A DNA stretch of 64,000 bases, taken from assembly GCA_918797485.1 (NCBI GenBank), contig CAKKNE010000005.1, forward strand, positions 5,084,001-5,148,000, read 5' to 3'. This document shows positions 36,301 through 45,206 of the stretch, piece after piece (positions within the stretch are counted from its first letter, which is position 1; each line of letters starts with the position of its first letter). The position numbers and the translations under genes were made by a program. The notes beneath the pieces were generated by a model that did no database searches, had not been told where the DNA came from, and saw only the letters and a list, made by a program, of their open reading frames with translations. This DNA is from Pelagomonas calceolata (taxonomy: Eukaryota; Sar; Pelagophyceae; Pelagomonadales; Pelagomonadaceae).

Positions 36301-39300
36301 GGAGGAAGCCGCTCAGCGAAGTGCGCACGACCTGTGCATAAATCAAATTCTTGCGGCGCGTCTCCGCCACTGCTGAATCATGGCCTCAACGCCATCGACG
36401 CGACGCCAGCTCCATGGCGTGGCGGTGTGGGTCCTACACCACTCGATTCAGTCATCAAGGTCGCGTTGTCGCATCAAGGTCGCGTTGTCGCATCAAGGTC
36501 GCGTTGTCGCCGAGAAACGACTTAGTGAAGAATGATCGGGTGCATGCGACTCACTGCTTGATTTTCACACAGCGCACGACCATGGAGAGCGGCTCGGCGA
36601 ACCAGGCGCCCTTGCGGTAGGGCCGGACGAGGGGCGTCGGCCGCAGGATGTCGCTGAGCGCCTCGCAGTCGACGCAGCTGCCGAACGTCGCGCGCCGCTG
36701 GCGGATTTGCTCGAGGAGGAGCACGGCGAAGAAGAGGCCTGTGTGGAAATCAACCGGTGGGTCGGGTGCACCCGACAATTCTTCAATCAGTCGTTTCTTG
36801 GCGCTGACGCGGCCGTCCTGGCTCGATCGAGCGGCGAGGAATCGACATCGCCACGCCATCGAGCAGGCGGCGCGTCGATGGCGTGGAGGACGACGCGACG
36901 GTTCAGGACGAACGCGCCGTAAAATTTTGATTTCCACACAGGAAGAGGCCCGGCAGGCCGACGACGTAGATGAGGCAACACAGGATGGCGTAAGCCCGGT
37001 AGGCCTGGTACCTGTGCGAATATCAACCAGTGTGTCGGGTGCACCATCGAGCAGGCGTCGCGTCGATGGCGTAGAGGTCGACGCGGCGATTCAGGACGAA
37101 CGCGCAGTGAATTTGATTTTCACACAGCCTGGTACCGCTTGGACGACGCCCGGATGGTGTAGTCCCGCGCGAGGTAGAGCTCGCGCTCCGTCGCCGACGT
37201 CCGGAAGCCGCGCTCGTCGGCCGTGTGGTACTCGACGCCGTCCAGGTGGAAGAACTCGAAGAGGACCGAGCAGACCGTCGCGTGGCACATGATGAGGAGC
37301 ACGGCGAGCCGCCGGCAGGCGCGCCGCTTCGCGTCGGGGTCGCGCGAGCAGAGCGACACGAGCGCGACGACGAGGACGAGGTAGAGGGGCAGGAGCGTCG
37401 CCATGAGCAGCGTGTGGTAGTACGACCAGCCCGCGCAGGGCGTCGGCAGCCAGGCGGCGAGGTCGAAGGTCACGAGCGCGTAGATGCGCATGAGCCACTT
37501 GAACGCCCCCGGGTAGTCGACGTCCTCGACGCTCGAGAAGCGCACGAGGACCGCGAGCGAGTGCCAGATCGCGAGCGCGCACGTGCTCGTCAGGAAGCTC
37601 CAGACCTCGCGCTTCGCCGCGCGCCAGACGCGCACCGCGCGCCAGCCCTCGCACGAGAGGGCCGCCGGCCAGCGGCAGCCGCAGAGCGCCCCGAGCGACG
37701 CCGCCGCGGACCACGCGACCGCGCCGACGAGCGCCAGGGCGACGATCATGGCGACGGCGTAGACGACCCGCAGGAAGACCGACGGCCTGGCGCCGCACCG
37801 CTTGCACCGGCGCAGGACGGGCTCGAGGTAGTAGCCGTCGTCGCAGAGCTGGCAGAGCGGCCCGCGGTGGTGCTTGGCGCAGAGCGCGTTGCCGCTCGAG
37901 TTGCCGCTGGCGCAGCCCTCGTTGCGCTTGCCTGTGTGGAAATCAACCAGTGAGTTAGGTTAGACCTTTGTGAACCTCCACGCCATCGAGCCGACGCGGC
38001 CACGGGGACAACGTCGCGTCGATGGCCTGGAAATTCCACGCCATCGAGCAGACGCAGCTACAGAGACAAGTGGGGCGCCCGAAATTCGATTTCCACACAG
38101 GCGCCTGCAGCGGTAGATGGCCGGCGTGTCCATCGAGAAGCGGTAGAAGCCCGCGCGCACGCCCCAGGGGCTGCCGAGCGTCGAGCCCTGCGGGCACGTC
38201 GCCGACCAGGGGCAGCCGTGGCACGTCCGGTTGTCGTAGTAGTAGTCGCGCTCGCACACGTCGCAGGCCGCGGCGCCCGGCGCGCTCCAGCGCCCGGCGC
38301 CCTCGGTGCGGCAGCTCTCGCAGAAGGTCTGGCCGGCGCTCCGCGCGAAGCGCCCCGCCGCGCACGCCTCGCACGCCGCGCGGCCCGACTCGGGCTGGTT
38401 CCGGCCGGCCTCGCACGCGAGGCAGACGCGCGCGCCGGCGGCGCTGACCTTGCCCGCGTCGCAGGCGTCGCACTGGACGTTCAGCGGGCTGGCCGCCGTC
38501 AGCTCGGCGGCGCGGCCCGCCTCGCAGGCCTCGCAGCGCTGCTGCCCGGGCGCGGACTGGTAGCGGCCGTTCGGGCACTTGGCGCACGCCGTCGCGCCGT
38601 CGGCGTCGCTGTACGTGCCCGGCGCGCACGGCAGGCACGTCGCGCGGTCGGGCGAGTACGAGCCCGCGGGGCACGTCGCGCAGTAGAGGCCCAGCGGCGA
38701 GTAGCTGCCGGGGTCGCAGTCGACGCAGGCGATGGTCCCGCCGGGCAGCGGGCTCTCGCGCTGGCCCCGGGCGCAGCGCGAGCAGCTCTGCGAGCCCGTC
38801 GCCGCGAACTTGCCCGCCTCGCAGGGGAGGCAGCTGCCCGAGCCGGGCGCCGTGTTGAAGGTGTCGAGCCCGCACGGCCGGCAGCTCTCCTGCCGGTGGT
38901 CGGGCTGGAAGTAGCCCGCGGCGCAGGGCGTGCAGGGCGCGACGCCGCCCGCGCCGTACGTGCCGGCGCGGCAGTAGCGGTCGGACTCCCGCGTCGGCGC
39001 GAGCGTCGGGTCCGACGACGGCGCCGGCGTCGGCCGCGGCGTCGGCCGCGGCGACGGCGCGGGCGTCGGCCGCCGCGACGGCAGGGGCGTCGTGGGGCCC
39101 GGCGTGGGGCCCGGCGACGGGCCCGGCGTCGGCCGCGGCGAGGGCGCGGGCGTCGGCGCGACGGAGGGTGCCGGCGTGGGCTTCGGCGACGGCTTCGGCG
39201 TCGGCGCGGGCGTCGGGTTTGGCGTCGGCTTCGCTGTTGGTCTTGGCGTCGGCGCGAAGACCGGCGCGGCCGTGGGATCGCCGGGCACGGGCGTCGGGTC

Positions 39301-42300
39301 CGGCGTCGGTTTCGGGGTCGGGCGTGGCGAGGGCGAGGGCGTCGGCTTCGGCGTGGGTACCGGCGACGGTCGGGGCGTCGGGGTCGGGGTCGGCCGCGCG
39401 CTGGGCGCCGGCGTCGGCCGCGACGACGGGGGCGCGCTGGGCGCCGGCGTCGGCCGGACGGACGGCGCGGGCGTCGGCCGGGGCGACGGCTGGGCGCTCG
39501 GGCGAGGCGTCGGCGGCGGCGACGGCGCCGGCGACGGCTGGGGCGTCGGCGCCGGGACGAAGGCGTAGGCCGCGCCCGCGTTGTCGGCGAGCTCGTCCTC
39601 GTTGGGCGCGCCGGAGACGACGCGGTCGCCGGACAGCGCCACCGAGTAGCCGAGGACGTTCCCGGCCGCGGCGTCGCCGGAGGTGACCTCGTCGTACTGG
39701 GCCCACGTCGTGCCGTCCGTGCGGAAGAGGTAGACCGAGCCCGCGGCCCCGTCGTCGCCCATGGCCCCGACGGCGAGGCCGTCGCCGGACAGGGAAAGAG
39801 AGTAGCCGAACAGGTCGCCCGCGGCCGCGTCGGCCGCCGCGAGCTTCGCCGTTTCGGTCCACGTCGCCGTGTCGTACAGGTAGACGGCGCCCGCGTTGCT
39901 GCCGTCGCCGCGGGCCCCGATCGCGACGGTGCTGCCCTCGATCGCCACGGAGTAGCCGAACATGTCGCCCGTCGCGGCGTCGGCGGCCGTGAGCTTGGCC
40001 AGCTGGGCGCCGTCGCTCGCGCGGAAGACGTAGACCGCGCCCACGGCGCCGACCGGATTGTTCTGCCCGTCCGACCCGGCGTTTCCGTCGCCGTAGGCCC
40101 CGGTCACGACGGTGGCGCCGTCCGTCGCCACGGAGATGCCGAACATGTCGTAGGCGGCGGCGTCGGTGGCCTTGAGCTTCGCGGTCTGGGCCCACGTCGC
40201 GCCGTTGTCGCTCGTCGCGAAGAGGTAGACGGCCCCGGACTGGAGGCCGCCGCCGCCGTCGTCGTGGGGCGCCCCGACGGCGACGACGGTGCCGGCGGCG
40301 GCCACGGCGGAGCCGAAGCGCGTGTCCGGCCCCGCGTCGGCCGCCGTCAGCGTCGCGAGGTGCGTCCACGACGCGCCGTTGTCCGCCGTGCGGAAGACGA
40401 TGGCGGCGTTGGCGTAGTCGCACACGCCCATGATCCACCAGGGCGGGCACCCGGCGCCGACGACGAGGCGGTCGCCGGCCAGCGCCACGGACCAGCCGAA
40501 GAGGTACCCGGCGCCGCACGAGCAGCCCGAGCAGTCGCAGCCGTAGGTGCCCTCGAGCGTCGCGCAGGCGTAGCCGGAGTTGAACAAGGTGTCGCACGAG
40601 TATTCGAAACAGGTCGCCGCGCAGGCCCCGTCGGCGATCGCCGGGTGCGCCACCTTGGCCACCTGGCCGTAGGTGACGCCGCCGTCGCTCGTCCGGAAGA
40701 CGTAGACCGCGCCGGCGTAGGTCTTGTGCCTCGGCGCCCCGAGCGCGACGAGGTCGCCGGCGGCGGCCACGGAGACGCCGAACCAGTCGCTCGCGGCGCC
40801 GTCGCTCGCCAGCATCTTGTCCGTCTCCGCGTGGAGCGGCCAGGCGGTCGGCGCGACGGTCGGCGCGGGCGACGAGGCGGGGAGGGCGAAGATGTAGGCC
40901 GAGCCGGAGTTGGAGCCGGCGTCGTCGTCCCAGTAGGCCCCGACCACGACCTTTTGGCCGTCGGTCGCCACGGAGTAGCCGAAGTAGTCGCCCGCGGCGG
41001 CGTCGGCGGCCGTCAGCTTGGCCACCTGGCCGTACGTGGCGCCGCCGTCGGTCGTGCGGAAGACGTAGGCCGCGCCCGCGTTGCTGGCAATACTGTCGTC
41101 ATAGAAGGCCCCAGCCACGACGACATCACCGGAGATCGCCACACGATAGATAGAAACGCCATCGCTAGTCACGAGCTTCGCAACTTGGGACCAAGTTCCG
41201 CCGTCGTCGGTCGTGCGGAAGATGTATACGGAACCATCACCACGGATTGCTACGGTGTCGCCGTCGATCGCCACGGACTCGCCGAAGGAGTCGTACGTCG
41301 CGGCGTCGTCAGCTGTCAGCTTGGCCACCTGGCCATACGTGGCGCCGCCGTCGCTTGTGCGAAAGACGTAAACCGAGCCCCAGCCAGAACCACCATAAAA
41401 ATTCGTTGCATCGGCACCGACTACGATGGTGTCGCCGTCGATGGCCACGGAGAGGCCGAAGTCGTCGCCCGACGAGGCGTCGCTTGCAATCAGCTTGGCC
41501 ACCTGGTCGTACGTGGTGCCGCCGTCGGTCGTGCGGAAGACGTAAACTGCGCCCGAGGCGGAGCCGGCATCATCATCGCCGTAGGCCCCGACCACGACGG
41601 TGTTGCCGTCGATCGCCACGGAGTAGCCGAAGTAGTCGCTCGCCGCGGCGTCGGCGGCCGTCAGCTTGGCCACCTGGGCGTAGGTGGCGCCGCCGTCGCT
41701 CGTGATGAAGACGTAGAGTGCGCCGCCGGTGCCAGCTTTGTAGGCACCGACCACGACGGTGTCCCCGTCGATCGCCACGGAGTAGCCGAAGTAGTCGCCC
41801 GACGCGGCGTCGGAGGCCGTCAGCTTGGCCACTTCGACATATGTGGCGCCGCCGTCGCTCGTGCGGTAGACGTAGACCGCGCCTCTTTGGCTGTGTTCGT
41901 AGTAGGCACCAACCACGACGGTGTCCCCGTCGACCGCCACGGAGCCGCCGAAGCGGTCGCCCGACGCGGCGTCGCCGGCCACGAGCTTCGCGAGCTGCGC
42001 GTAGTCGGTCGACGGCAGGGCGAAGACGTAGGCCGAGCCCGAGTCGGAGCCGGTGTCGTCGTCTTTCCAGGCCCCGACCACGACAGTTCCATCGCTGATC
42101 GCCACGGACATGCCGAACTCGTCGCCCGACGCGGCGTCGGCGGCCGTCAGCTTGGCCACCTGGCCGTACGTGGCGCCGCCGTCGGTTGTGCGGAGGACGT
42201 AGGCGGCTTCCCCGTAGCGGGTCCCGATCACAACGGTATCCCCGTCGATCGCCACGGACCAACCGAACCCGTTGCTCGCCGTGGCGTCGTCGGCCGTCAG

Positions 42301-43359
42301 CTTGGCCACCCGGCCGTAGGTGGCGCCGCCGTCGGTCGTGAGGAAGACGTAGGCCGAGCCCGAGTTGGAGCCGCCGTCGTCGTCGTACGGGGACCCAATC
42401 ACGACGGTGTCTCCGTCGATGGCCACTGAGAAGCCAGACTCGTCGCTAGCAGCGGCGTCGGCGGCCGTCAGCTTGGCCACCTGGCCGTACGTCGCGCCGC
42501 CATCGCTCGTGCGGAAGACATAGGCCGAGCCCGATTTGGAGCCGGCGTCGTCGTCTTTGAATGCACCAACCACGACGGTGCCACCGTCGATGGCCACGGA
42601 CCAGCCGAACTCGTCGTACGACGCGGCGTCGCTTGCAGTCAACTTGGCCACCTGGCTGTACGTGGCGCCGCCGTCGCTCGTGCGGAAGACGTAGGCTGCG
42701 CCTGAGCCGCCGTTACCCCACTGGTTTGCGCCGACCACGACGGTGCTGCCATCGATCGCCACGGAGAAGCCGAAGCGATCGCCCACCGCGGCGTCGGAAG
42801 CTGTCAGCTTGGCCACTTCGACGTATGTGGCGCCGCCGTCGCTCGTGCGGAAGACGTAGACTGAGCCCGAACTGGAGCCGCCGTCGTCGTCTTGCCTGGC
42901 CCCGACCACGACGGTGTCACCGTTGATGGCCACGGACCAGCCGAAGTAGTCGTCCGCCGCGGCGTCGGAGGCCATGAGCTTGGCCAGCTGGACGCCATCG
43001 CTCGCACGTAGGATGTAGGCTACTCCTGGGCCGGCCCCGTAGGCCCCGATCACGACGGTGTCACCGTCGATCGCCAAGGAGAAGCCGAAGTAATCGCCCG
43101 ACGCGGCGTCGCCGGCCACGAGCTTAGCGAGCTGCGCGTAGTCGGCGGTTGTCAGCCGCCGCTCCCGGGCGACCACCAGCGCGCGCGACGTCGCTCCCAT
43201 CGCGCCGGGCGGCGCGAGCGAGTCGTGTGCGGCGGCGTTGGTCGCCGCGAGGAGCTTGGGGAGTGGCTGCTTAGGCAGCCCCGCCGGCCCGGCGCCGGCC
43301 GGCAGCGCCGCCAGCGCGCTCAGCACGAGGACCCGCGCGCGGGCGCCGGCCGGGACCAT
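33334..43359 (-). CDS. Giant FG-GAP / Cys-rich / multi-TM protein with RelA/SpoT-like C-terminal stretch; 14 exons
   Basis: Exons in plus coordinates: 33334..33822, 33924..34028, 34165..34359, 34429..34608, 34682..35317, 35453..35528, 35617..35679, 35763..35861, 36012..36145, 36224..36331, 36581..36738, 36950..37011, 37136..37931, 38109..43359. All 13 joins keep one frame, giving about 2,783 residues. I start at M43359, which opens a signal peptide (ARVLVLSALAALPAGAG); an earlier ATG exists at 43452. About 21 FG-GAP-like repeats (FGYSVAIDGDTVVVGAY) span residues 70-1265. Then come a Pro/Ser/Thr linker, ephrin-receptor-like Cys-rich repeats (about 1450-1795) and eight or nine membrane segments. 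The cytoplasmic part has two RPARFKLA repeats and, near the end, WQPVSALVRDALRATVVC with VSILVEIQIHD, recalling RelA/SpoT-like stretches of heterokont proteins. A surface receptor or adhesion role is inferred. Confidence 0.8.
33823..33923 (-). mobile_element. Introner, GT-AG, last intron of giant gene
   Basis: Target copies on the plus strand are ATGGAGAC (33815) and ATCGAGAC (33916), 7 of 8. Ends are CTGTGCATGAATCAACC and TTGATTTATGCACTG. Sense donor GTCTCGAT. The exon joins SSND|VSILVEIQ in frame. Confidence 0.88.
34029..34164 (-). mobile_element. Introner, GC-AG, in giant gene
   Basis: Target copies GGGCTTGC and GGGCTCGC (7 of 8). Ends are CTATGCGCAAATCAATC and TTTGGTTTGGGCACTG. Sense donor GCGAGCCC; the join is AAFD|ASPLFTL. 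Confidence 0.85.
34360..34428 (-). mobile_element. Introner, GT-AG, smallest copy (69 bp) in giant gene
   Basis: Target copies CTCACGAC and CTCGCGAC (7 of 8). Ends are CTGTGCGCAAATCAACC and TTGATTTATGCACTG. Sense donor GTCGCGAG. Confidence 0.9.
34609..34681 (-). mobile_element. Old introner, GT-AG, in giant gene
   Basis: Ends are recognisable (CTGTGTGTGCAAACGAACC and GATATAGGGCACTG), but the target copies no longer match (GATTTCAT and GCCTCGAC), so it is probably old. Sense donor GTCGAGGC; exon phases require these borders. Confidence 0.75.
35318..35452 (-). mobile_element. Introner, GC-AG, in giant gene
   Basis: Exact target duplication GTATCAGC on both sides (35310 and 35445). Ends are CTGTGTGAAACTCAACC and TTCAATTTATGCACTG. 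Sense donor GCTGATAC; the join is SDTN|ADTQWG. Confidence 0.9.
35529..35616 (-). mobile_element. Degenerate introner, GC-AG, in giant gene
   Basis: Ends are CTGCGTAGGAAAACACC and TTATCTTCTGCACCG. Target copies GCAGGTGC and GAAAGTGC match weakly. Sense donor GCACTTTC; only this join keeps the frame (GGE|HLLESATFEA). Confidence 0.75.
35680..35762 (-). mobile_element. Introner, GC-AG, in giant gene
   Basis: Exact target duplication GGCGGCGC. Ends are CTGTGCGCAAATCAATC and TTTGATGTATGCGCTG. Sense donor GCGCCGCC. Confidence 0.9.
35862..36011 (-). mobile_element. Introner, GT-AG, same subfamily as Myb intron 2
   Basis: Exact target duplication CACCCGAC. Ends are CTATGCGGAAATCAAAC and TTGATTTCCGCACTG. 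The interior matches 15460-15597 along its length with about a dozen substitutions, in the same plus-strand orientation, but the host gene runs on the minus strand. Sense donor GTCGGGTG. Confidence 0.92.
36146..36223 (-). mobile_element. Introner, GT-AG, in giant gene
   Basis: Target copies CCGTCGGC and CCGTCGAC (7 of 8). Perfect ends CTGTGTGGAAATCAA and TTGATTTCCACACAG. Sense donor GTCGACGG. Confidence 0.92.
36332..36580 (-). mobile_element. Introner, GT-AG, longest copy (249 bp), with internal tandem repeat
   Basis: Exact target duplication CGCACGAC. Ends are CTGTGCATAAATCAAAT and TTGATTTTCACACAG. It contains three head-to-tail 19-bp units CATCAAGGTCGCGTTGTCG at 36453-36509. Sense donor GTCGTGCG. 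Confidence 0.92.
36739..36949 (-). mobile_element. Introner, GC-AG, with internal hairpin
   Basis: Exact target duplication GAAGAGGC. Ends are CTGTGTGGAAATCAA and TTGATTTCCACACAG. A perfect 12-bp stem CCACGCCATCGA / TCGATGGCGTGG with a 12-nt loop lies at 36851-36886. Sense donor GCCTCTTC. Confidence 0.92.
37012..37135 (-). mobile_element. Introner, GT-AG, in giant gene
   Basis: Exact target duplication CCTGGTAC. Ends are CTGTGCGAATATCAACC and TTGATTTTCACACAG. Sense donor GTACCAGG; the join is SSKR|YQAYRAY. Confidence 0.92.
37932..38108 (-). mobile_element. Introner, GC-AG, first intron of giant gene
   Basis: Target copies GCGCTTGC and GCGCCTGC (7 of 8). Ends are CTGTGTGGAAATCAACC and CGATTTCCACACAG. 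Two copies of TCCACGCCATCGAG lie inside. Sense donor GCAGGCGC; the join is IYRC|KRNEGCASG, which continues the Cys-rich domain. Confidence 0.9.
39000..39560 (-). repeat. Pro/Ser/Thr-rich low-complexity linker
   Basis: Codes for repeated PTPRPSPAP and PTPKPTP motifs between the FG-GAP and Cys-rich parts of the giant gene. It probably forms an extended, O-glycosylated stalk. Confidence 0.8.
39560..43150 (-). repeat. About 21 tandem FG-GAP-like coding repeats
   Basis: Units of roughly 150-190 bp, each encoding LTA(S)DAA.GD.FGYSVAIDG then TVVVGAY and VYVFRTSDGGATY. Adjacent units are close at DNA level, which suggests expansion by recombination. They form the ectodomain of the giant gene and would fold as beta-propeller blades. 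Confidence 0.85.
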
Positions 43360-43593
43360 CCTCGCGCAGCTGCAGCCCCCCCTCCCGAGCCGCAGTTCGC
43401 GTGTGGGTCGTTCACTGCTGCTCCGCTTGCTGCTACCCCCCCTCCGCTTCATGAATTCAAGGGCGCGAAAGAAGCGCGGGGACGCCGCAGGCACGGGTAC
43501 CTACGCATCCCCGGAGCCAAGGGGCCAATGAATGAGGTTGTCTCGCGCGCGCGGCCGCGAGACGCCGTCGCCCTAGGATCGGACAGAGAAAGC

Positions 43594-44799
43594 TTACAAC
43601 TCCCCCGCCGCCGGCGCATCGTGCCCGCGCCGCATCTTCCCGAAGAGCAGCGTGAGGTTGATCCGTCGGTTCTCGTAGCCCTCCCGGAACCGGAACGAGT
43701 CCGTCTTGTGGTACAGCGCGCTGTCGAAGACGACGATCCGGTTCTGGCGGTAGGGGATCGTGACGTTCTCGTAGTCCGTCGACCGCAGCAGCTCGTCCGC
43801 GAACTCGGCGCCGCGCTGGTTGTACTCCTCGGCCGTCGCGGTCGCGGGCGGCTTCGCCGTGTAGACCACGAGGCCGCCGCTCGCCGGGTCCAGGTTGGCG
43901 TCGTCCGGCGTCAGCCAGATGTTCAGGTTCACGGCGGCCTCGTCGGCGTGCACGCTAATGCCCTCGTACTGCGAATCGTACTTGTAGCACCAGAGGTAGG
44001 CCAGCGGGTGGTCGCCCAGCGTCTCGGGCATGGCCCGTCGCAGCGCGTCGGCGAGCTCCAGCAGCGCGCGCGCGTGCAAGCCGTCCTCGACGATGGCGCC
44101 GACGTACCCGCCGAACACGGCCGGCATCTTGGTTTCGAAGAAGACCGTCGATTCCAACAATAGCGAGCGGATCTGGTCCAGTGCGGCGGGCGTCAACGCA
44201 TCGTCGATTGCGAAGGGGCCCGCCCGGTACCGCGCGTCGGCGTCCGCGAAGGATTTCGCGTTGAGCATGGGGGTCACTGGCTGCGGGTCGGGCACGTGGA
44301 TGGCCCGGTTGTAAAAGTCGCCGATGTCCGCCGTGTCCTCGGGCCGGAACGCCCAGAGACCATTGGTCCTTTGTAGTTGGTCCAAAGGAGGAATGCGGCG
44401 CCGCACGCGCTGGAACCGTTCTATAACGGCATGTTCGTTCAGATAGGCGGCTATTGAGGCGTTGCGCGCTGCGACGTACTGCAGCTGCTCGACGTCGTGC
44501 TGGAGCTTGTAGGCCGACGAGTAGTGCGCCCCGGCGCCCTTGGCGACGAGCGCGTCGCGCAGCGGCAGCTTCCCGTCGAGCGGCCCGGGCTGCCGCGCCG
44601 TCCGCGAGAAGTGGTCGCGCAGCGCGGCGCACAGGCCGTCGAGGTCGTTTCGCGCAAAGTAGCGCGACACGTCCTCGGACGTCACGGGCTGGAGCTGCGG
44701 CCGCGTCGCGTTCCGCTGCTTGCGCTTGTGGGCGCGTCTGACCCAGCCGCTGCCCGTCGCGGACGCGAAGCAGGCCACGAGGAGTGTCTTGCGGATCAT
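43594..44799 (-). CDS. Secreted or organellar Fe(II)/2-oxoglutarate oxygenase (prolyl-4-hydroxylase-like)
   Basis: 401 residues from ATG 44799, which opens a signal-like peptide (MIRKTLLVACFASATG). The open frame extends further upstream but only through low-information sequence and the promoter palindrome, so I do not use it. The oxygenase core shows FFETKMPAVFGGYVGA, then YDSQYEGISVHADEAAVN with the metal HxD pair, LTPDDANLDPASGGLVVY, RIVVFDSALYHKTD with the distal His and RRINLTLLFG with the 2OG-binding Arg. The protein type is common in algae; the substrate is unknown. It is divergent from the desaturase gene. Confidence 0.85.
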   Translation of the reverse strand: MIRKTLLVACFASATGSGWVRRAHKRKQRNATRPQLQPVTSEDVSRYFARNDLDGLCAALRDHFSRTARQPGPLDGKLPLRDALVAKGAGAHYSSAYKLQHDVEQLQYVAARNASIAAYLNEHAVIERFQRVRRRIPPLDQLQRTNGLWAFRPEDTADIGDFYNRAIHVPDPQPVTPMLNAKSFADADARYRAGPFAIDDALTPAALDQIRSLLLESTVFFETKMPAVFGGYVGAIVEDGLHARALLELADALRRAMPETLGDHPLAYLWCYKYDSQYEGISVHADEAAVNLNIWLTPDDANLDPASGGLVVYTAKPPATATAEEYNQRGAEFADELLRSTDYENVTIPYRQNRIVVFDSALYHKTDSFRFREGYENRRINLTLLFGKMRRGHDAPAAGEL

Positions 44800-45206
44800 C
44801 GCATTGCTGCTCCTATCAGGCAGCTCTACGCTGTCGTGCGCCCAAATCGCCGGCAAATGCAGGCAGCACCAAGTCTTGGTGCATGAACTATCAGGCAGCT
44901 GCAGCACGCTGTCGTGCGCCCGCAAAAAAATGCCAGCAAATGCAAAAAGCACTTGGTTCGAGACAAATGCAGCGCGAACGGCCAGGAACAGACGCGTGCG
45001 CAAAAGTTGAAGCCGCCTTGCTAGCGGCATGTAAGACACTAGCGCTGCTGCGAGCTTACGTACACGTCGGGAGGTTGACGAGCGTAGCGTCCGCATCCAG
45101 GTGATAAGCTTGGTTTGACGCGTGCTTGGCTGCCTCCACCCGCCCGCGCAGCGAGGCGACAAAAGCAGCCCTTGCTGACACTCGAGCACATTGCTCCAGG
45201 GGCAAG
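44800..45206. other. Divergent promoter region
   Basis: 407 bp between the 2OG oxygenase and desaturase starts. It contains the palindrome at 45020-45043 and, at about 44810-44920, two related blocks with ATCAGGCAGCT and GCTGTCGTGCGCCC, a local duplication. Confidence 0.55.
45020..45043 (-). promoter_or_regulatory. Recurring CTAG palindrome, type A
   Basis: On the minus strand GCTAGTGTCTTACAT followed by GCCGCTAGC. It sits near the middle of the divergent promoter: 221 bp from ATG 44799 and 164 bp from ATG 45207. Confidence 0.65.

Noticed and set aside
36453-36509. CRISPR-like array
   Set aside because: Three adjoining 19-bp units without spacers inside a eukaryotic intron.
38218-42429. 1,403-codon open frame on the plus strand
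   Set aside because: It is the antisense of the FG-GAP repeats. The Arg/Val/Gly-rich periodic translation reflects codon bias of the real minus-strand gene.
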